DNA of 64,000 bases from the NCBI GenBank assembly GCA_015179125.1, contig WHVA01000155.1:157754-221753 (forward strand). Reading direction: 5' to 3'. Position 1 is the stretch's first letter; each line of letters begins with the position of its first letter. Below the pieces are notes generated by a model. It made no database searches, was not told the origin of the DNA, and saw nothing but the letters and a program-made list of their open reading frames with translations. The DNA comes from Gautieria morchelliformis. Lineage: Eukaryota > Basidiomycota > Agaricomycetes > Gomphales > Gomphaceae. Below are positions 45,667 through 55,849 of this stretch, one piece after another. The position numbers and the translations under genes were made by a program.

Positions 45667-48600
45667 GAAGTGTGCCCCTGCTGCCTGTACATAACCGGTT
45701 TGCCTGTCTTGAAGTAGAGAATGAAAAGCCCCCACTCCCCTCACTTCGTACAGACCCACCAGATAAAGTCACACAAAAACCAAATCCGACACCCCATCCA
45801 TCCCGCATCCGCCCCTGGGAGAGACGCCTTCCGAAGCGCTATGTTGTTGCTGCCACCCCTGGCCCCAAGTCACTAGTCAATAAGGTGGAGATCCAGATGA
45901 CAGATACGGTGGAAGTCAAATCCGGACCCGCCCTTGTCGATTGCGGGGCCACTGGTCAGTTTATAGACCGGGACTATGTGGAACGGAACCGACTGACCAC
46001 GCGGAAGTTGCAACGTGCAATCCCAGTGTTCAATGTGGATGGAAGCCCCAATGAGGCAGGGTCCATCACGGAGATAGTAGACACAATTCTCCGCTATGAT
46101 GGACACTCAGAAAGCACTTCCTTTGCAGTCACCAGCCTGGGGAAGCAGGACATCATCCTTGGGTTTACCTGGCTTCAGGAGCACAACCCGGAGATCGATT
46201 GGCAGACTCGGAAGGTACTGATGAGTCGATGTCCAGCCAAGTGTCACATGTGCCGGTTGGAAGTGCGGAAGGAGCGCCAGGAGCAGCGGAAGACCGAATG
46301 GCTCATACAGACATGTCGTTCTGGCCCCCATCCACTGCTTGCAGAAGAAGATTCGGAAGCGGAATTTGAACCGGATCCCACTTCCAATTCCAAATCCGAT
46401 TCCGACTCCAACGTCATCCGACTCCACTCGGAAGACACTCTGGCGGAAGGGGAGCGCTTGCTGTACGTAAACCTTCCGCCGAAAGCGGAACACATCCGCG
46501 CCACCGGAAATATTTCGCAACGCCTTGCTGAAGCCTCCAAGAGGCATAATAGAGTGGAGGCGTAAATTCCGGGCTACCTGCGGGAGTTCGAGGATGTCTT
46601 TTCCAAGGAGTCGTTTGATGCCCTGCCTCCACGGAAGCTGTGGGACCACGCCATCGAGCTGGAGCCTGGGTCAAAGCCCACCAACTGCAAGGTCTACCCG
46701 CTGTCACCCAAAGAGCAGGTAGAGCTTGATGCATTCCTTGCGGAAAACCTCCGTACAGGGAGGATCCGCCCCTCCAAGTCACCCATGGCATCTCCGGTGT
46801 TCTTCATCAAGAAGAAGGATGGCTCACTCAGACTTGTGCAGGATTACCGGGCCTTGAATGCGATCACGATCAAGAACCGGTACCCCATTCCACTCATTTC
46901 TGAACTGATCACACAACTCCGCGGGGCTAGGTACTTCACTAAGCTGGATGTCCGCTGGGGCTTCAATAATGTCCGGATCCGGGAGGGGGACGAGTGGAAA
47001 GCCGCTTTCCGCACCAACCGAGGACTCTTTGGGCCACAGGTCATGTTCTTTGGCCTCACCAACAGTCCTGCCAGGTTCCAGACGATGATGAATGACATTT
47101 TCCATGACATGATAGCAGAAGGGGTTGTCTGCGTCTATCTCGATGACATCCTCATCTTCACAAAAACAATGTCCGAACATTGGGAAGTTGTGCGGAGAGT
47201 GCTGGAACGGCTCCGGGAGTACAACCTGTGTCTCAAGCCGGAAAAGTGCGAATTTGAGCGGACGCGGATAGAGTATCTTGGGGTGATTGTGTCGGAAGGA
47301 AAGGTGGAAATGGACCCAGTCAAAGTTTCCGGTGTATCGGATTGGCCCGTGCCGCGGAACAAGAAGGAGGTCCAGTCATTCATTGGATTTGTCAATTTCT
47401 ACCGGCGGTTCATCAAGGACTTCTCCTGCCACGCCCGTGCCCTCTTCGACCTCACCAAGAAGGAGGTTGGATGGCAGTGGGGAGAGCTGGAACGGGCCTC
47501 CTTTGACAAACTCAAAGCGCTGATCACTTCTGCCCCGGTCCTGATCTTTCCCGACAACTCTCGCCCTTACCGAGTCGAAGTGGATTCTTCTGACACAGCT
47601 ACCGGAGCGGTCTTGTCACAACAGTCATCGGAAGATGGTGGGGGGTGGCATCCTATTGCCTTCTTCTCTAAGAGCCTTAGTCCGGTCGAGCGGAACTATG
47701 AGATCCATGACAAGGAGATGCTGGCAATCATCCGAGCACTAGAGGAGTGGCGACACTTCCTCGAGGGTGCTCTATGCCTGTTTGAGATCTGGACAGACCA
47801 CAAGAACCTCGAGTATTTCCGCACGTCTAAGAAGTTGAACCGATGACAAGCACGGTGGTCCCTACACCTGTCCCGGTTCAACTTCATGCTCCACCACCGG
47901 CCCGGCCGCACCATGGGCAAGGCCGATGCCCTATCCCGCCGTGCGGATCATGGAAGTGGAAGTGGAGACAACATGGATATGACACTGCTCCGCCCAAGTC
48001 TCTTTGCAATCCGTGCCCTGGAAGGAGTGACGGCAGTTGGGGCGGAAGCGGAAATGCTCCAGGATATCCGGAGGCAGTACCGGAATGGAGAGAAGGAGGA
48101 GTCGGTGGTGAAGGCGGTGGAGGAACTTCGGAAAGGGCACTCACGGTCTGTACGGGCAGCGGAATGGTCGGAACGTGATGGACTGCTCCACTTCAGAGGC
48201 AAGGTCTACGTTCCAGGTGGGGCGGACCTCCGCCGCTGCATCGTGTCCCAGTACCATGACACACGGGTCGCTGGGCATGCTGGCAGGTGGAAGACGCTGG
48301 AGTTAGTGGCTCGGAATTACTGGTGGCCTCATATGTCCCGCTACATTGGACAGTACGTGAAGACATGTGACCTTTGTCTCTGAACCAAAGCACAACGACA
48401 TCCGCCTGTCGGAGAACTTGTTCCGCTCCCAATTCCCGAATCCCGCTGGGACACCATCAGTGTCGACTTCATCATTGAACTCCCAGAGTCTCATGGCTAC
48501 GACGTGATCATGAACGTCGTGGATTCGGTAAGCAAGGTGTCCCACTTCATTCCGACGCACACGACGATCACAGCCCTCAGAGCGGCCCACCTGTTCCTTG

Positions 48601-49577
48601 CACATGTCTGGAAGTTGCATGGGCTCCCGAAGCAAGTTGTTTCCGACCGAGGTCAGCAGTTTGTCGCGAAACTGACTCGGGAGCTCTACCGCCTGCTCGG
48701 CATAAAGCTGGCTACCACCACAGCGTACCATCCGCAGGGTGACGGACAGACGGAATGGGTCAATCCGGAGTTGGAGCAATATCTCTGCCTCTTTGTCAAT
48801 GAGAGGCAGGATGACTGGGATGAGTTACTTCCACTGGCGGAATTCCAATACAACAACCATGTACATTCCGCCACACAACAGACTCCCTTCATGCTTGACT
48901 CCGGATGACACCCGCGGATGCGCTTCGAACCATGCCAGGCTGAGTCCCGACTCGAGACGGTCAATGAGTTCCGAGACCGCATGGACTCCACCCTTTCGGA
49001 AGCCAAGTTGGCCCTTGCGAAGGCCAAGGATGACATGGCAAGGTACTACAACCAACGCCGAGTTCCTGCCCCGGAGTACCAAGTTGGAGACAAGGTGTAT
49101 CTAGATGCAAGTGACATCCGCACCACACGCCCTTCGCAGAAGCTTGCCCACCACTACCTTGGGCCCTTCACAGTGATGCAGAGGGTTGGACGGAATGCAT
49201 ACCGCCTCCGACGGTCCATGTCCCGCCTCCACCCCGTCTTAAACGTGGTGAAGTTACTCCCTATGCTGGAGGACCCAATTCCAGGTCGGAAGGCCCATCC
49301 GCCACCTCCACCGGAAATTGTAGATGGGGAAGAGCACTATGTGGTGGAACGGATCCTGGACAGCTGGTTTGTGCGAGGATGACTCCAATTCCTCGTGAAA
49401 TGGGAAGGGTATGGGTACGAGGAGAACTCGTGGGTCCCGGAGCAAGATGTTTCCGCTCCAGACAAACTCCATGAGTTCTATAGGACACACCCCGGTGCCC
49501 CTCGCCGAATCCGCTCGCTGGCATTTCAATCCCTCGTGTCCCGTGCTTCGAGGACGCAGCACGCTAGAGGGGGGTGA
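45663..49577 (+). pseudogene. Gypsy pol with chromodomain, interrupted by five stops
   Basis: Protease (VDCGATGQFID), then RT with FFIKKKDGSLRLVQDYRALN, TKLDVRWGFNNVRI and the catalytic YLDDILIF. RNase H has EVDSSDTATGAVLSQ and WTDHKNLEYF, and the GRTMGKADALSRR linker follows. Integrase has a His/Cys zinc site, SVDFIIELPE and VVSDRGQQFVAKLTRELYRL. The C-terminal chromodomain is FLVKWEGYGYEENSWVPE. In-frame stops lie at 46563 (TAA), 47844, 48381, 48906 and 49380 (all TGA). Each TGA stands where relatives have Arg, so CGA to TGA explains them. The frame is otherwise continuous. Confidence 0.9.
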
Positions 49578-50058
49578 TGTCAGGGGACACCCTGTTTTCC
49601 ATTTCCAGTTCCGACACCACACCCAGTTCCGACTCCATTTCCGACTCCGCTTCCGGTTCCGATTCCATCTCCGCCTCCGCTTTCGGAAATGATTCCGCTT
49701 CTGGGAGAACTTCCACCAGTTCTGTTCGCCTTGCCAGTTTCACTCCAATTTCCGACTTCCAGTCTCAGAACAGTGTCGGAAATCAAGCGACTCGCATAAT
49801 AGGCGGCATCAAGGGTCGATCAAGGGTCAGGGAGGTGCAGGGTTGATGGTGGGTGCCAAGTGTTGTCCCTGGCTGCGCAGCGTAGTATAATACGGGCTCG
49901 CTGACATTGGGGGTCTTTAGACTTTTCTCTTTGGATTTCCCCTTGTCAGGTGAGAATCCCCTCTCTTGTATACTCTGTTCATTTATACAGACTTTGGATT
50001 TCCCCTTGTCAGTTGTGTGGTAGTGTGATCTCCACAACCAGCCAGGGTTGCCCTTACA
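49578..50058 (+). repeat. Gypsy 3' LTR
   Basis: 481 bp, same ends as the 5' LTR. It is shorter mainly because a GGTCAGG unit near the middle is missing. Many of the differences from the 5' LTR are C/T or G/A. Confidence 0.92.
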
Positions 50059-50755
50059 CCTGCCCCTGAGGGAGGTGAATCACGAGATCAACCTCATTGA
50101 TCCCAACAAATGCATGCGGTATTGAATACTGAAGTGCCCAGAGCACTTTTGTGAGGAGCTATCCATGAAGCTTGAGCATTACACCACTGCACAGTGGTGG
50201 ATACCAGCAGTCGCACATCAAGCGGTGCATATGCTGTATGTGCCAAAAAAGAACTGTACACTCTGTACCGTCTTCGGTCTGCGACCGCAGAACAAGAGCA
50301 CCGTGAAGGATGTCACACCCTTCCTGTATCAGGACATCATCTGCAGTGACATGGGGTGCTGCAGGTATCAAACAAAAATCAATATGTCTGAGGCATATGA
50401 GCAAATATGGATCCATCCGGAAGACATAGCAAAAAACTGCTTTTGCTACGATACTCGGCATGTTTAGGAGCCAAGTAATACAGATGGGAGACTGCAATGC
50501 ACCATCAATGTTCCAATGTCTGATGATGGCAATCTTCTGCGACTGTATAGGTGGCTTCATCCATGTATACATGGATGACATTTTCATCTTCTCGCACTTG
50601 ATCGAAGACCACAAGGAGCACCTTGGCATAGTTTTTGACAGGCTGTCAAAGAACCACCTCTTCTTGAGTAAGAAGAAAGTGGACTTCTATTCACAGAGAA
50701 TGGAGTGCCTTGGTCACATCATTGACACATTTCAAAAAATAAACCAGTTAAAGGT
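50059..50755 (+). pseudogene. Relic of a second Gypsy-type reverse transcriptase
   Basis: A decayed RT of another family, in shifted frames. From 50165 it reads MKLEHYTTAQWWIPA and KKNCTLCTVFGLRPQNKST (LRTVFDLR-type motif), then INMSEAYEQIWIHPED. After a frame change come GDCNAPSMFQCLMMAIF, the catalytic motif YMDDIFIFSHLIEDH and FLSKKKVDFYSQRMECLGH. No protease, integrase or LTR belonging to it is seen. It borders the 3' LTR of the complete Gypsy and is probably older DNA into which that element came. Confidence 0.7.
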
Positions 50756-50794
50756 AAAGTTACTCACTCAGTATCATCCTTTAAATAACCCCAT

Positions 50795-51091
50795 TCAGAT
50801 GTAAGAAAGTCTGACACCATGAGGGATGGTCCTTCCCCTTTCCACTCCAGCAATTCCTTCTCACTTGAATGTATCCATTTTGTTTTTCAGCAATCATTAG
50901 CATAAAATGTCAACTCATCATGCCTGACCAAAATGAGCCGGAACCAACCTCCAGGTGCATAGAACCCATCAAGTGTGGTGAGCACATTGCCTAAATAGTC
51001 ATATGTGACCATGTGCTTTGTGTATTATTCCCAGCATACCCGAAACCTGCAATGATATGCCACAACATCATCACGTTCATGGCCATCAATA
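50795..51091 (-). pseudogene. Fragment of a DDE-type transposase-like gene
   Basis: On the minus strand, reading away from the Copia LTR: LHIDGHERDDVVAYHCRF, then a stop, YTKHMVTYDYLGNVLTTLDG, GGWFRLILVRHDELTFYAND, a stop, and KGEGPSLMVSDFLTSEWG. DGHER...VV and HDE.TFYAND are typical of a transposase-like family widespread in basidiomycetes. The fragment is cut by the 3' LTR of Copia copy 2 and contains stops. The assignment is from memory of the motif pattern. Confidence 0.5.
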
Positions 51092-51589
51092 TGTAGAGGA
51101 CAGGAATTATAGGCAGTAGGTATGGACTTGTTATTCAAAAGAATAGACTAGAAATCAATTCACTCTCTCAGTGAATTTAGTGGTCACTATAAATATATTA
51201 TACACTACCTAGAAATCAATTCACTACAGAGCATTTCTAGGTCAATAAATGCAAAGACTACTAGACTAATTTACTTGCCTCTCTCAGTGAATTTAGTGGT
51301 CACTGAGAGAGGGGGAAATGTGTTCCACTGCGCATGTACTACTACCCGGCCCTTTAGCGCCCAAGAGCTCGCGCGTCGAAGTCATTTCAGACTCCGCTGG
51401 GTGCAGCCGCTTGTGAAAGTAGGGATAACAAGATGAAATAGAGAGATAAGGAATGAGTGGAAAATTTCGAAAATAACCAGAGAAATGGATGCATAATACA
51501 AGAACAATGTGAGAAGAAATTGGAAGGCCACACAACAAATTGGATATATTATGCTTGATTTTGGTGCAGGAGCATAAATGCACCCAACA
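51092..51589 (-). repeat. Copia copy 2, 3' LTR (type A)
   Basis: Carries the type A marks TAGTAGTCTTTGC and AACAAGTCCATACC, as in the 5' LTR of copy 1. The terminal bases at 51092-51096 differ from the other three LTRs, so the junction with the transposase fragment has probably lost or changed a few bases. Confidence 0.85.
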
Positions 51590-51602
51590 CGCCCCCTCAA
51601 GC

Positions 51603-54600
51603 TTAATATATTCCGATTTGCTCGTTGAGAATCTTCACTCTAGGACTAGGAAGTCCTTTAGTGAGGATATCTGCCAACATTTGTTCGGTTGGCAAATAAA
51701 CGAGCTTGGCTTGTTGATTTTTGATTATATCTCGAAGGAAATATAATCGGATGTCGAAATGCTTGGTTCTCGTGTGTTGTTGGGTGCCATACGTGATGGC
51801 AATGGCTGATTGATTGTCTGAATAAACTTGGATGGGTCTGTTCAGTGGTTGGAATATTTCAGAAATAAAATGGCGCATCCAAAGAGCCTCTTTGCCCGCA
51901 TGGGTCAGGGCGACGAATTCGGCTTCAGTTGATGAGAGGGCTACTATCGACTGTTTCTGGCAACTCCATGAAACAGTGCCTCCATCAATCTGAAATAAGT
52001 ATGCCGAATACGAACGCCTATGACTCTGTGAACCCCAATCCGCATCTGAATACCCCATCAAGCCGTCTTGATTTCTTCCAAGTGTGAGCTTGTAATGCTT
52101 CGTGCCTTTCAAATATTTGAAGACACGTTTGACTGCATTCCAGTGTGTCCCACCTGGATTTTCAAGGAATTGCGAGAGTAATGACACCGCAAATGCAATG
52201 TCAGGTCGAGTGGCTACAGCCGCCCACATCAGTGATCCTATAGCTTGCCTGTATGGAAACTTCGACATGGCTTTCTTGCCTCTCTCTGTAGAAGGACATT
52301 GGTCTTTAGATAATTTTACGGCTGGATCAAGAGGCGTAGCATAAGTCTTTGCATCTTCGAGATTAAATTTTTTGATGATCTTCTCGATGTATGCAGGTTG
52401 TGAAATTGCAATGGTCTTCTTCTGCCAGTCTCTTTCGATTTTGAGATTCAATAGCCAATGAATCTCGCCTAGATCTTTCATACTGAAGACCTGAGCAAGA
52501 TCTCGTTTGACTTCGTGCAGGACTGACTGATTCTCAGCTGTGATGGTAAGGTCGTCCACAGCTGTTGCAATGATCACATGCCCCTTTCCGCCACGTCTAT
52601 AAAATACAGCCCCGTCTGTGGCTGACGTAGTGAATCCTAACTTGTGGAATTCACCACTTAGACGTTTATACCATTCTCTTCCAGATTGCTTGAGGCCGTA
52701 GAGTGCTTTCTTCAAAAGTAGCACTTCGCCTTTGTCTCCTGACTCATATCCATACGGCTGCTTCATGTAAATAGGTTCGGGCAACGTAGCATTGAGGTAT
52801 GCATAGTCCACGTCCATTTGATGGATAGGCCAGTCATTCCTAGCAGCAATGGCGCATATGATCCGTAGGGAGGATAACCGAGCAACAGGTGAGTATGTCT
52901 CATCATAGTCGACTCCAAACTTCTGTGTGAAGCCTTGGGCGACCATTCTCGATTTAGGCATTATTGGTTTCCCTTCTGGATTACGCTTCCAAAGGTAGAC
53001 CCATTTATTACCGACAATATTGGCTCCAGGAGGTGGTTTGGCTCGTTCCCACACTCCCTTGTCGATTAGGGCCTCATACTCTTTGTCCATTGATTTCTTC
53101 CATATAGGATTATTCAGAGCTTCGTCTGCATTGCTAGGTTCAATTTGACTCAAATCCGGCGCCTTGGTATTGTTTTGACCGTCGGTTAGAAACGCACTGA
53201 TGGCACACTCATAGCTACTGATGCCATCAATCTCGGAGGATAATTCTTGCTCGAATAAAACTTCTTTATGGTCCTCAACGTCCTCGTAAGCTAGCGTAGT
53301 CATATGTGCGCCAGTTTGTCTCTGAGTTTGAGATCTTGTCACGGGACCTGATGGGGCCGGCTGCACTTGTTGTTGACGGATCCTTTCGCTTCTCCTTATC
53401 GGTTCAGCTTCTCTAGGTCTGTCATCAACTCCCTGAATAGGTTGCAGCTTTTCAAGATATTCCTCTGGTGCATTTTCATCAATTTCTTCGATCTTTGCCT
53501 CTTCGCTGACTAAGCGACCGGGCACAGGCACTGATGCCGGAATGGCCTTCTTCTCTTCTCTAGACGTAGGTAGCTTGGATTCCTCAATAGAAATGATTGG
53601 GACCTTTCCCTTCTTCATCTCTGAATCAAACACAACGTTCCGCTCGACAGAAACTTTGTGCGAGTCAGGCCAATAAACATAATGACCATGGCTCTGCGCA
53701 GAAATTCCTATCCACCGAGCTCTCTTGGCACGAGCTGCCAATTTATCTCCCTGAGTGATTTTAACGTAAATTTCAGTTCCCCACGCGTGAATGTCTTTGA
53801 GATTCGGTTTTTCATGGTGAATCATCTCGTAGGGTGTTTTATCTGGTAGAGCTCTTGTATGCGTCCTGTTCCTAAGATAATTGGCATGCTGTATCGCATA
53901 GCCCCATAATATCTTAGGAAGGCCTGATTCTAGCAGCATGGCACGAGTTCTCTCAGTGAGGGTTCGGTTCAGACGTTCCGCAACACCATTGGACTCTGGT
54001 GTGTCGTGTACCGTCAACTGATGCTTCGTGCCTTGTTTGGCTAGATGCTGTTCGAATTCAGAGCTCGTATACTCGCCCCCTCGATCAGAAACAAGTGCCT
54101 TGATGTGCACATTTCTCTGTCGAAGCATTAAAGCCTCGTAGAGCTTGTACTTTGAGAATGCTTCTGATTTGTTCGCCATGAGATAGATCACCGATTCTCT
54201 TGAGTAGTCATCGATAAAGGAGACATAATATGACTTCTTATCGATCGTGAGGTGTCTTGCAGGTCCCCAGACATCAGAATAAATTCTGTCACCGAATTTT
54301 GATGTTCGGTCTCTGGGTTCTCGAGGAAGAGGTTTGCGCGCAATCTTGGCCTGAATACACGCATCACAGACAATTCTATCGCCTGTGGAGCTCAGTTCAA
54401 TGCCCAATATCATGCCATGATTTAATAGATGTTGTAGGGACTTCTGCGAGATGTGCCCCATCTTTTGATGAATTTCCATGGCAGATAAACACATATGGGC
54501 TTGAGCACTTGGTGACTGGAGGTCTAGTCGATATAAGCCATTGACTTTCGGTGCTTGCATCAATACCTTTCCAGTAGCGTTAGATATTGTTTTCTGGCCA

Positions 54601-55844
54601 CCGAGTCGAATGTCGTAGCCAGCATCATCGCACCGACCGATCGAGACGAGGGTAGCAGCAATTTTGGGTGCATAGTATGTATCTTGCAACGTGACTTCTA
54701 CTGTTCTATCTCCAACCTTATTGGATAATACGAGCAGTCCTGAGCCGAAGGCATCAAAGGTACCTTTGTTGGCTGCTCGGATAGTCCTCGGCTGTGAGAA
54801 TTGACAGTAGTTCCTCAATAAATTTTTGTGAGGAGTCATATGCGATGTCGTTCCGGTGTCGAGTATAACTATAACTCCTGAGGATGTGCTCAAATTGAAA
54901 TTAGAGCACTCGTCGAAATTGGTGAAGGCAAGATGCCCATCACCACTTTCCTCAGAAGTAGACTCTTCTTCGGCAACATTCGCTTTTGCTTTACCCTTCT
55001 TCTTCTTCTTGCCTTTGGCTTTCTTCTTCTGACGTGGTCCTTGACCTTCTTTACCACCTCCTTTAGCCCAGCAATTTTCGATGGAATGTCCAGGCTTTTT
55101 GCAGTTGGTGCATACATGCGCCTTCTGCCCCTTCTGGTCCTTCTTAGTAGATGAACCAATAAACACCTGCTCTTCTTGCGGGAGTGTTTTCTTCCTGTCA
55201 TACTGAGCCTTTAGTACCCTAATAATATTATCAGGGACCAATGGCATCCCGCATTCTTCAAGCGAAGTTGTAAGGGCATTCATGACTGCCTCATAGGATG
55301 GTGGAAGTGACGCAAGGATTATGTCCATGAATTCTTCTTCAGAAACTCTAGCTCCCATCTCATTAAGACGAGCATATAGGTCTTGGGCCTTGTCCAAGTG
55401 ATCTCTCAAGTCTCCATCCTCAGGACATCTCATACTGCGGAGTTGTCTCTGCAGGCTGGTGAGGACCATCTTGGGCTTTTTGGTCATCTCATTGACCAAT
55501 GCATCCCAAGTCTCTTTTGCTGTCTTCTGCTTCTGTAGCATCAGGGCTAATGACTCTGACACTGAGACGATGATTTGGGTCTTGGCTTGTCCTTCTCTAG
55601 CAAGGTATCTCTCCAGCTTCTCCTCAGCCTTATCCATCTGAGTTTCCTCAGCTTCTGTAAGAATATGGCCTGGGGGCATAACTGGAGGATCAGGAGGTCG
55701 AGTGACTCTCCCTTCTACATGCTTGAGTAGATTTTTGGACTCGAAATAGCTGATGAGAGTGGCTCGCCACAGTGGCCAATTACTACCATCAGTAGCAAGC
55801 TTCTCAACACCCAATAGCTTCTCAGAAGTGTCTCCGGGGCCCAT
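51603..55844 (-). CDS. Copia gag-pol polyprotein (1,413 residues)
   Basis: Single frame encoding all functions for the element. The chosen start is MGPGDTSEKLLGVEKLATDG; the frame is open further upstream through the primer site and LTR, but that is not expected to be translated. Domains by approximate residue: gag (UBN2-like) 10-220; zinc knuckle CTNCKKPGHSIENC 244-258; protease LDTGTTSHM at about 328; GAG-pre-integrase with HHCC; integrase with SDVWGP (about 524), SDRGGE and PESNGVAERLN (about 618) giving D, D and E; RT with QMDVDYAYLNA and AVDDL (about 1095); RNase H with YSDADWGS (about 1266) and STEAEFVAL. It ends KILNEQIGIY. Catalytic residues are present, and the usual YVDD is AVDD. 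Confidence 0.95.
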   Translation of the reverse strand: MGPGDTSEKLLGVEKLATDGSNWPLWRATLISYFESKNLLKHVEGRVTRPPDPPVMPPGHILTEAEETQMDKAEEKLERYLAREGQAKTQIIVSVSESLALMLQKQKTAKETWDALVNEMTKKPKMVLTSLQRQLRSMRCPEDGDLRDHLDKAQDLYARLNEMGARVSEEEFMDIILASLPPSYEAVMNALTTSLEECGMPLVPDNIIRVLKAQYDRKKTLPQEEQVFIGSSTKKDQKGQKAHVCTNCKKPGHSIENCWAKGGGKEGQGPRQKKKAKGKKKKKGKAKANVAEEESTSEESGDGHLAFTNFDECSNFNLSTSSGVIVILDTGTTSHMTPHKNLLRNYCQFSQPRTIRAANKGTFDAFGSGLLVLSNKVGDRTVEVTLQDTYYAPKIAATLVSIGRCDDAGYDIRLGGQKTISNATGKVLMQAPKVNGLYRLDLQSPSAQAHMCLSAMEIHQKMGHISQKSLQHLLNHGMILGIELSSTGDRIVCDACIQAKIARKPLPREPRDRTSKFGDRIYSDVWGPARHLTIDKKSYYVSFIDDYSRESVIYLMANKSEAFSKYKLYEALMLRQRNVHIKALVSDRGGEYTSSEFEQHLAKQGTKHQLTVHDTPESNGVAERLNRTLTERTRAMLLESGLPKILWGYAIQHANYLRNRTHTRALPDKTPYEMIHHEKPNLKDIHAWGTEIYVKITQGDKLAARAKRARWIGISAQSHGHYVYWPDSHKVSVERNVVFDSEMKKGKVPIISIEESKLPTSREEKKAIPASVPVPGRLVSEEAKIEEIDENAPEEYLEKLQPIQGVDDRPREAEPIRRSERIRQQQVQPAPSGPVTRSQTQRQTGAHMTTLAYEDVEDHKEVLFEQELSSEIDGISSYECAISAFLTDGQNNTKAPDLSQIEPSNADEALNNPIWKKSMDKEYEALIDKGVWERAKPPPGANIVGNKWVYLWKRNPEGKPIMPKSRMVAQGFTQKFGVDYDETYSPVARLSSLRIICAIAARNDWPIHQMDVDYAYLNATLPEPIYMKQPYGYESGDKGEVLLLKKALYGLKQSGREWYKRLSGEFHKLGFTTSATDGAVFYRRGGKGHVIIATAVDDLTITAENQSVLHEVKRDLAQVFSMKDLGEIHWLLNLKIERDWQKKTIAISQPAYIEKIIKKFNLEDAKTYATPLDPAVKLSKDQCPSTERGKKAMSKFPYRQAIGSLMWAAVATRPDIAFAVSLLSQFLENPGGTHWNAVKRVFKYLKGTKHYKLTLGRNQDGLMGYSDADWGSQSHRRSYSAYLFQIDGGTVSWSCQKQSIVALSSTEAEFVALTHAGKEALWMRHFISEIFQPLNRPIQVYSDNQSAIAITYGTQQHTRTKHFDIRLYFLRDIIKNQQAKLVYLPTEQMLADILTKGLPSPRVKILNEQIGIY

Positions 55845-55849
55845 AACCC

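Larger units (their letters stand above)
43871..50058 (+). mobile_element. Gypsy (Ty3-type) chromodomain retrotransposon
   Basis: Layout: 5' LTR 43871-44360, gag, pol (protease, RT, RNase H, integrase, chromodomain), polypurine tract AGAGGGGGGTGA before 49578, 3' LTR 49578-50058. LTRs start TGTCAGGGGACACC and end TTGCCCTTACA and differ by small indels and substitutions. No 5-bp target duplication is seen (CAGGT left, CCTGC right). Pol holds several stops. The chromodomain places it in the chromoviruses. Confidence 0.93.

Noticed and set aside
45640-45690. Programmed -1 frameshift between gag and pol
   Set aside because: The frames overlap in -1, but I see no clear slippery heptamer at the overlap, and the element carries other defects, so it cannot be told from decay.
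48303-48779. 158-codon minus-strand open frame
   Set aside because: Shadow of the Gypsy integrase.
45663-49577. TGA read as sense codon in Gypsy pol
   Set aside because: Host genes in the window use TGA as stop (for example CDT1, ERG27), and a CGA-to-TGA change explains each case more simply.
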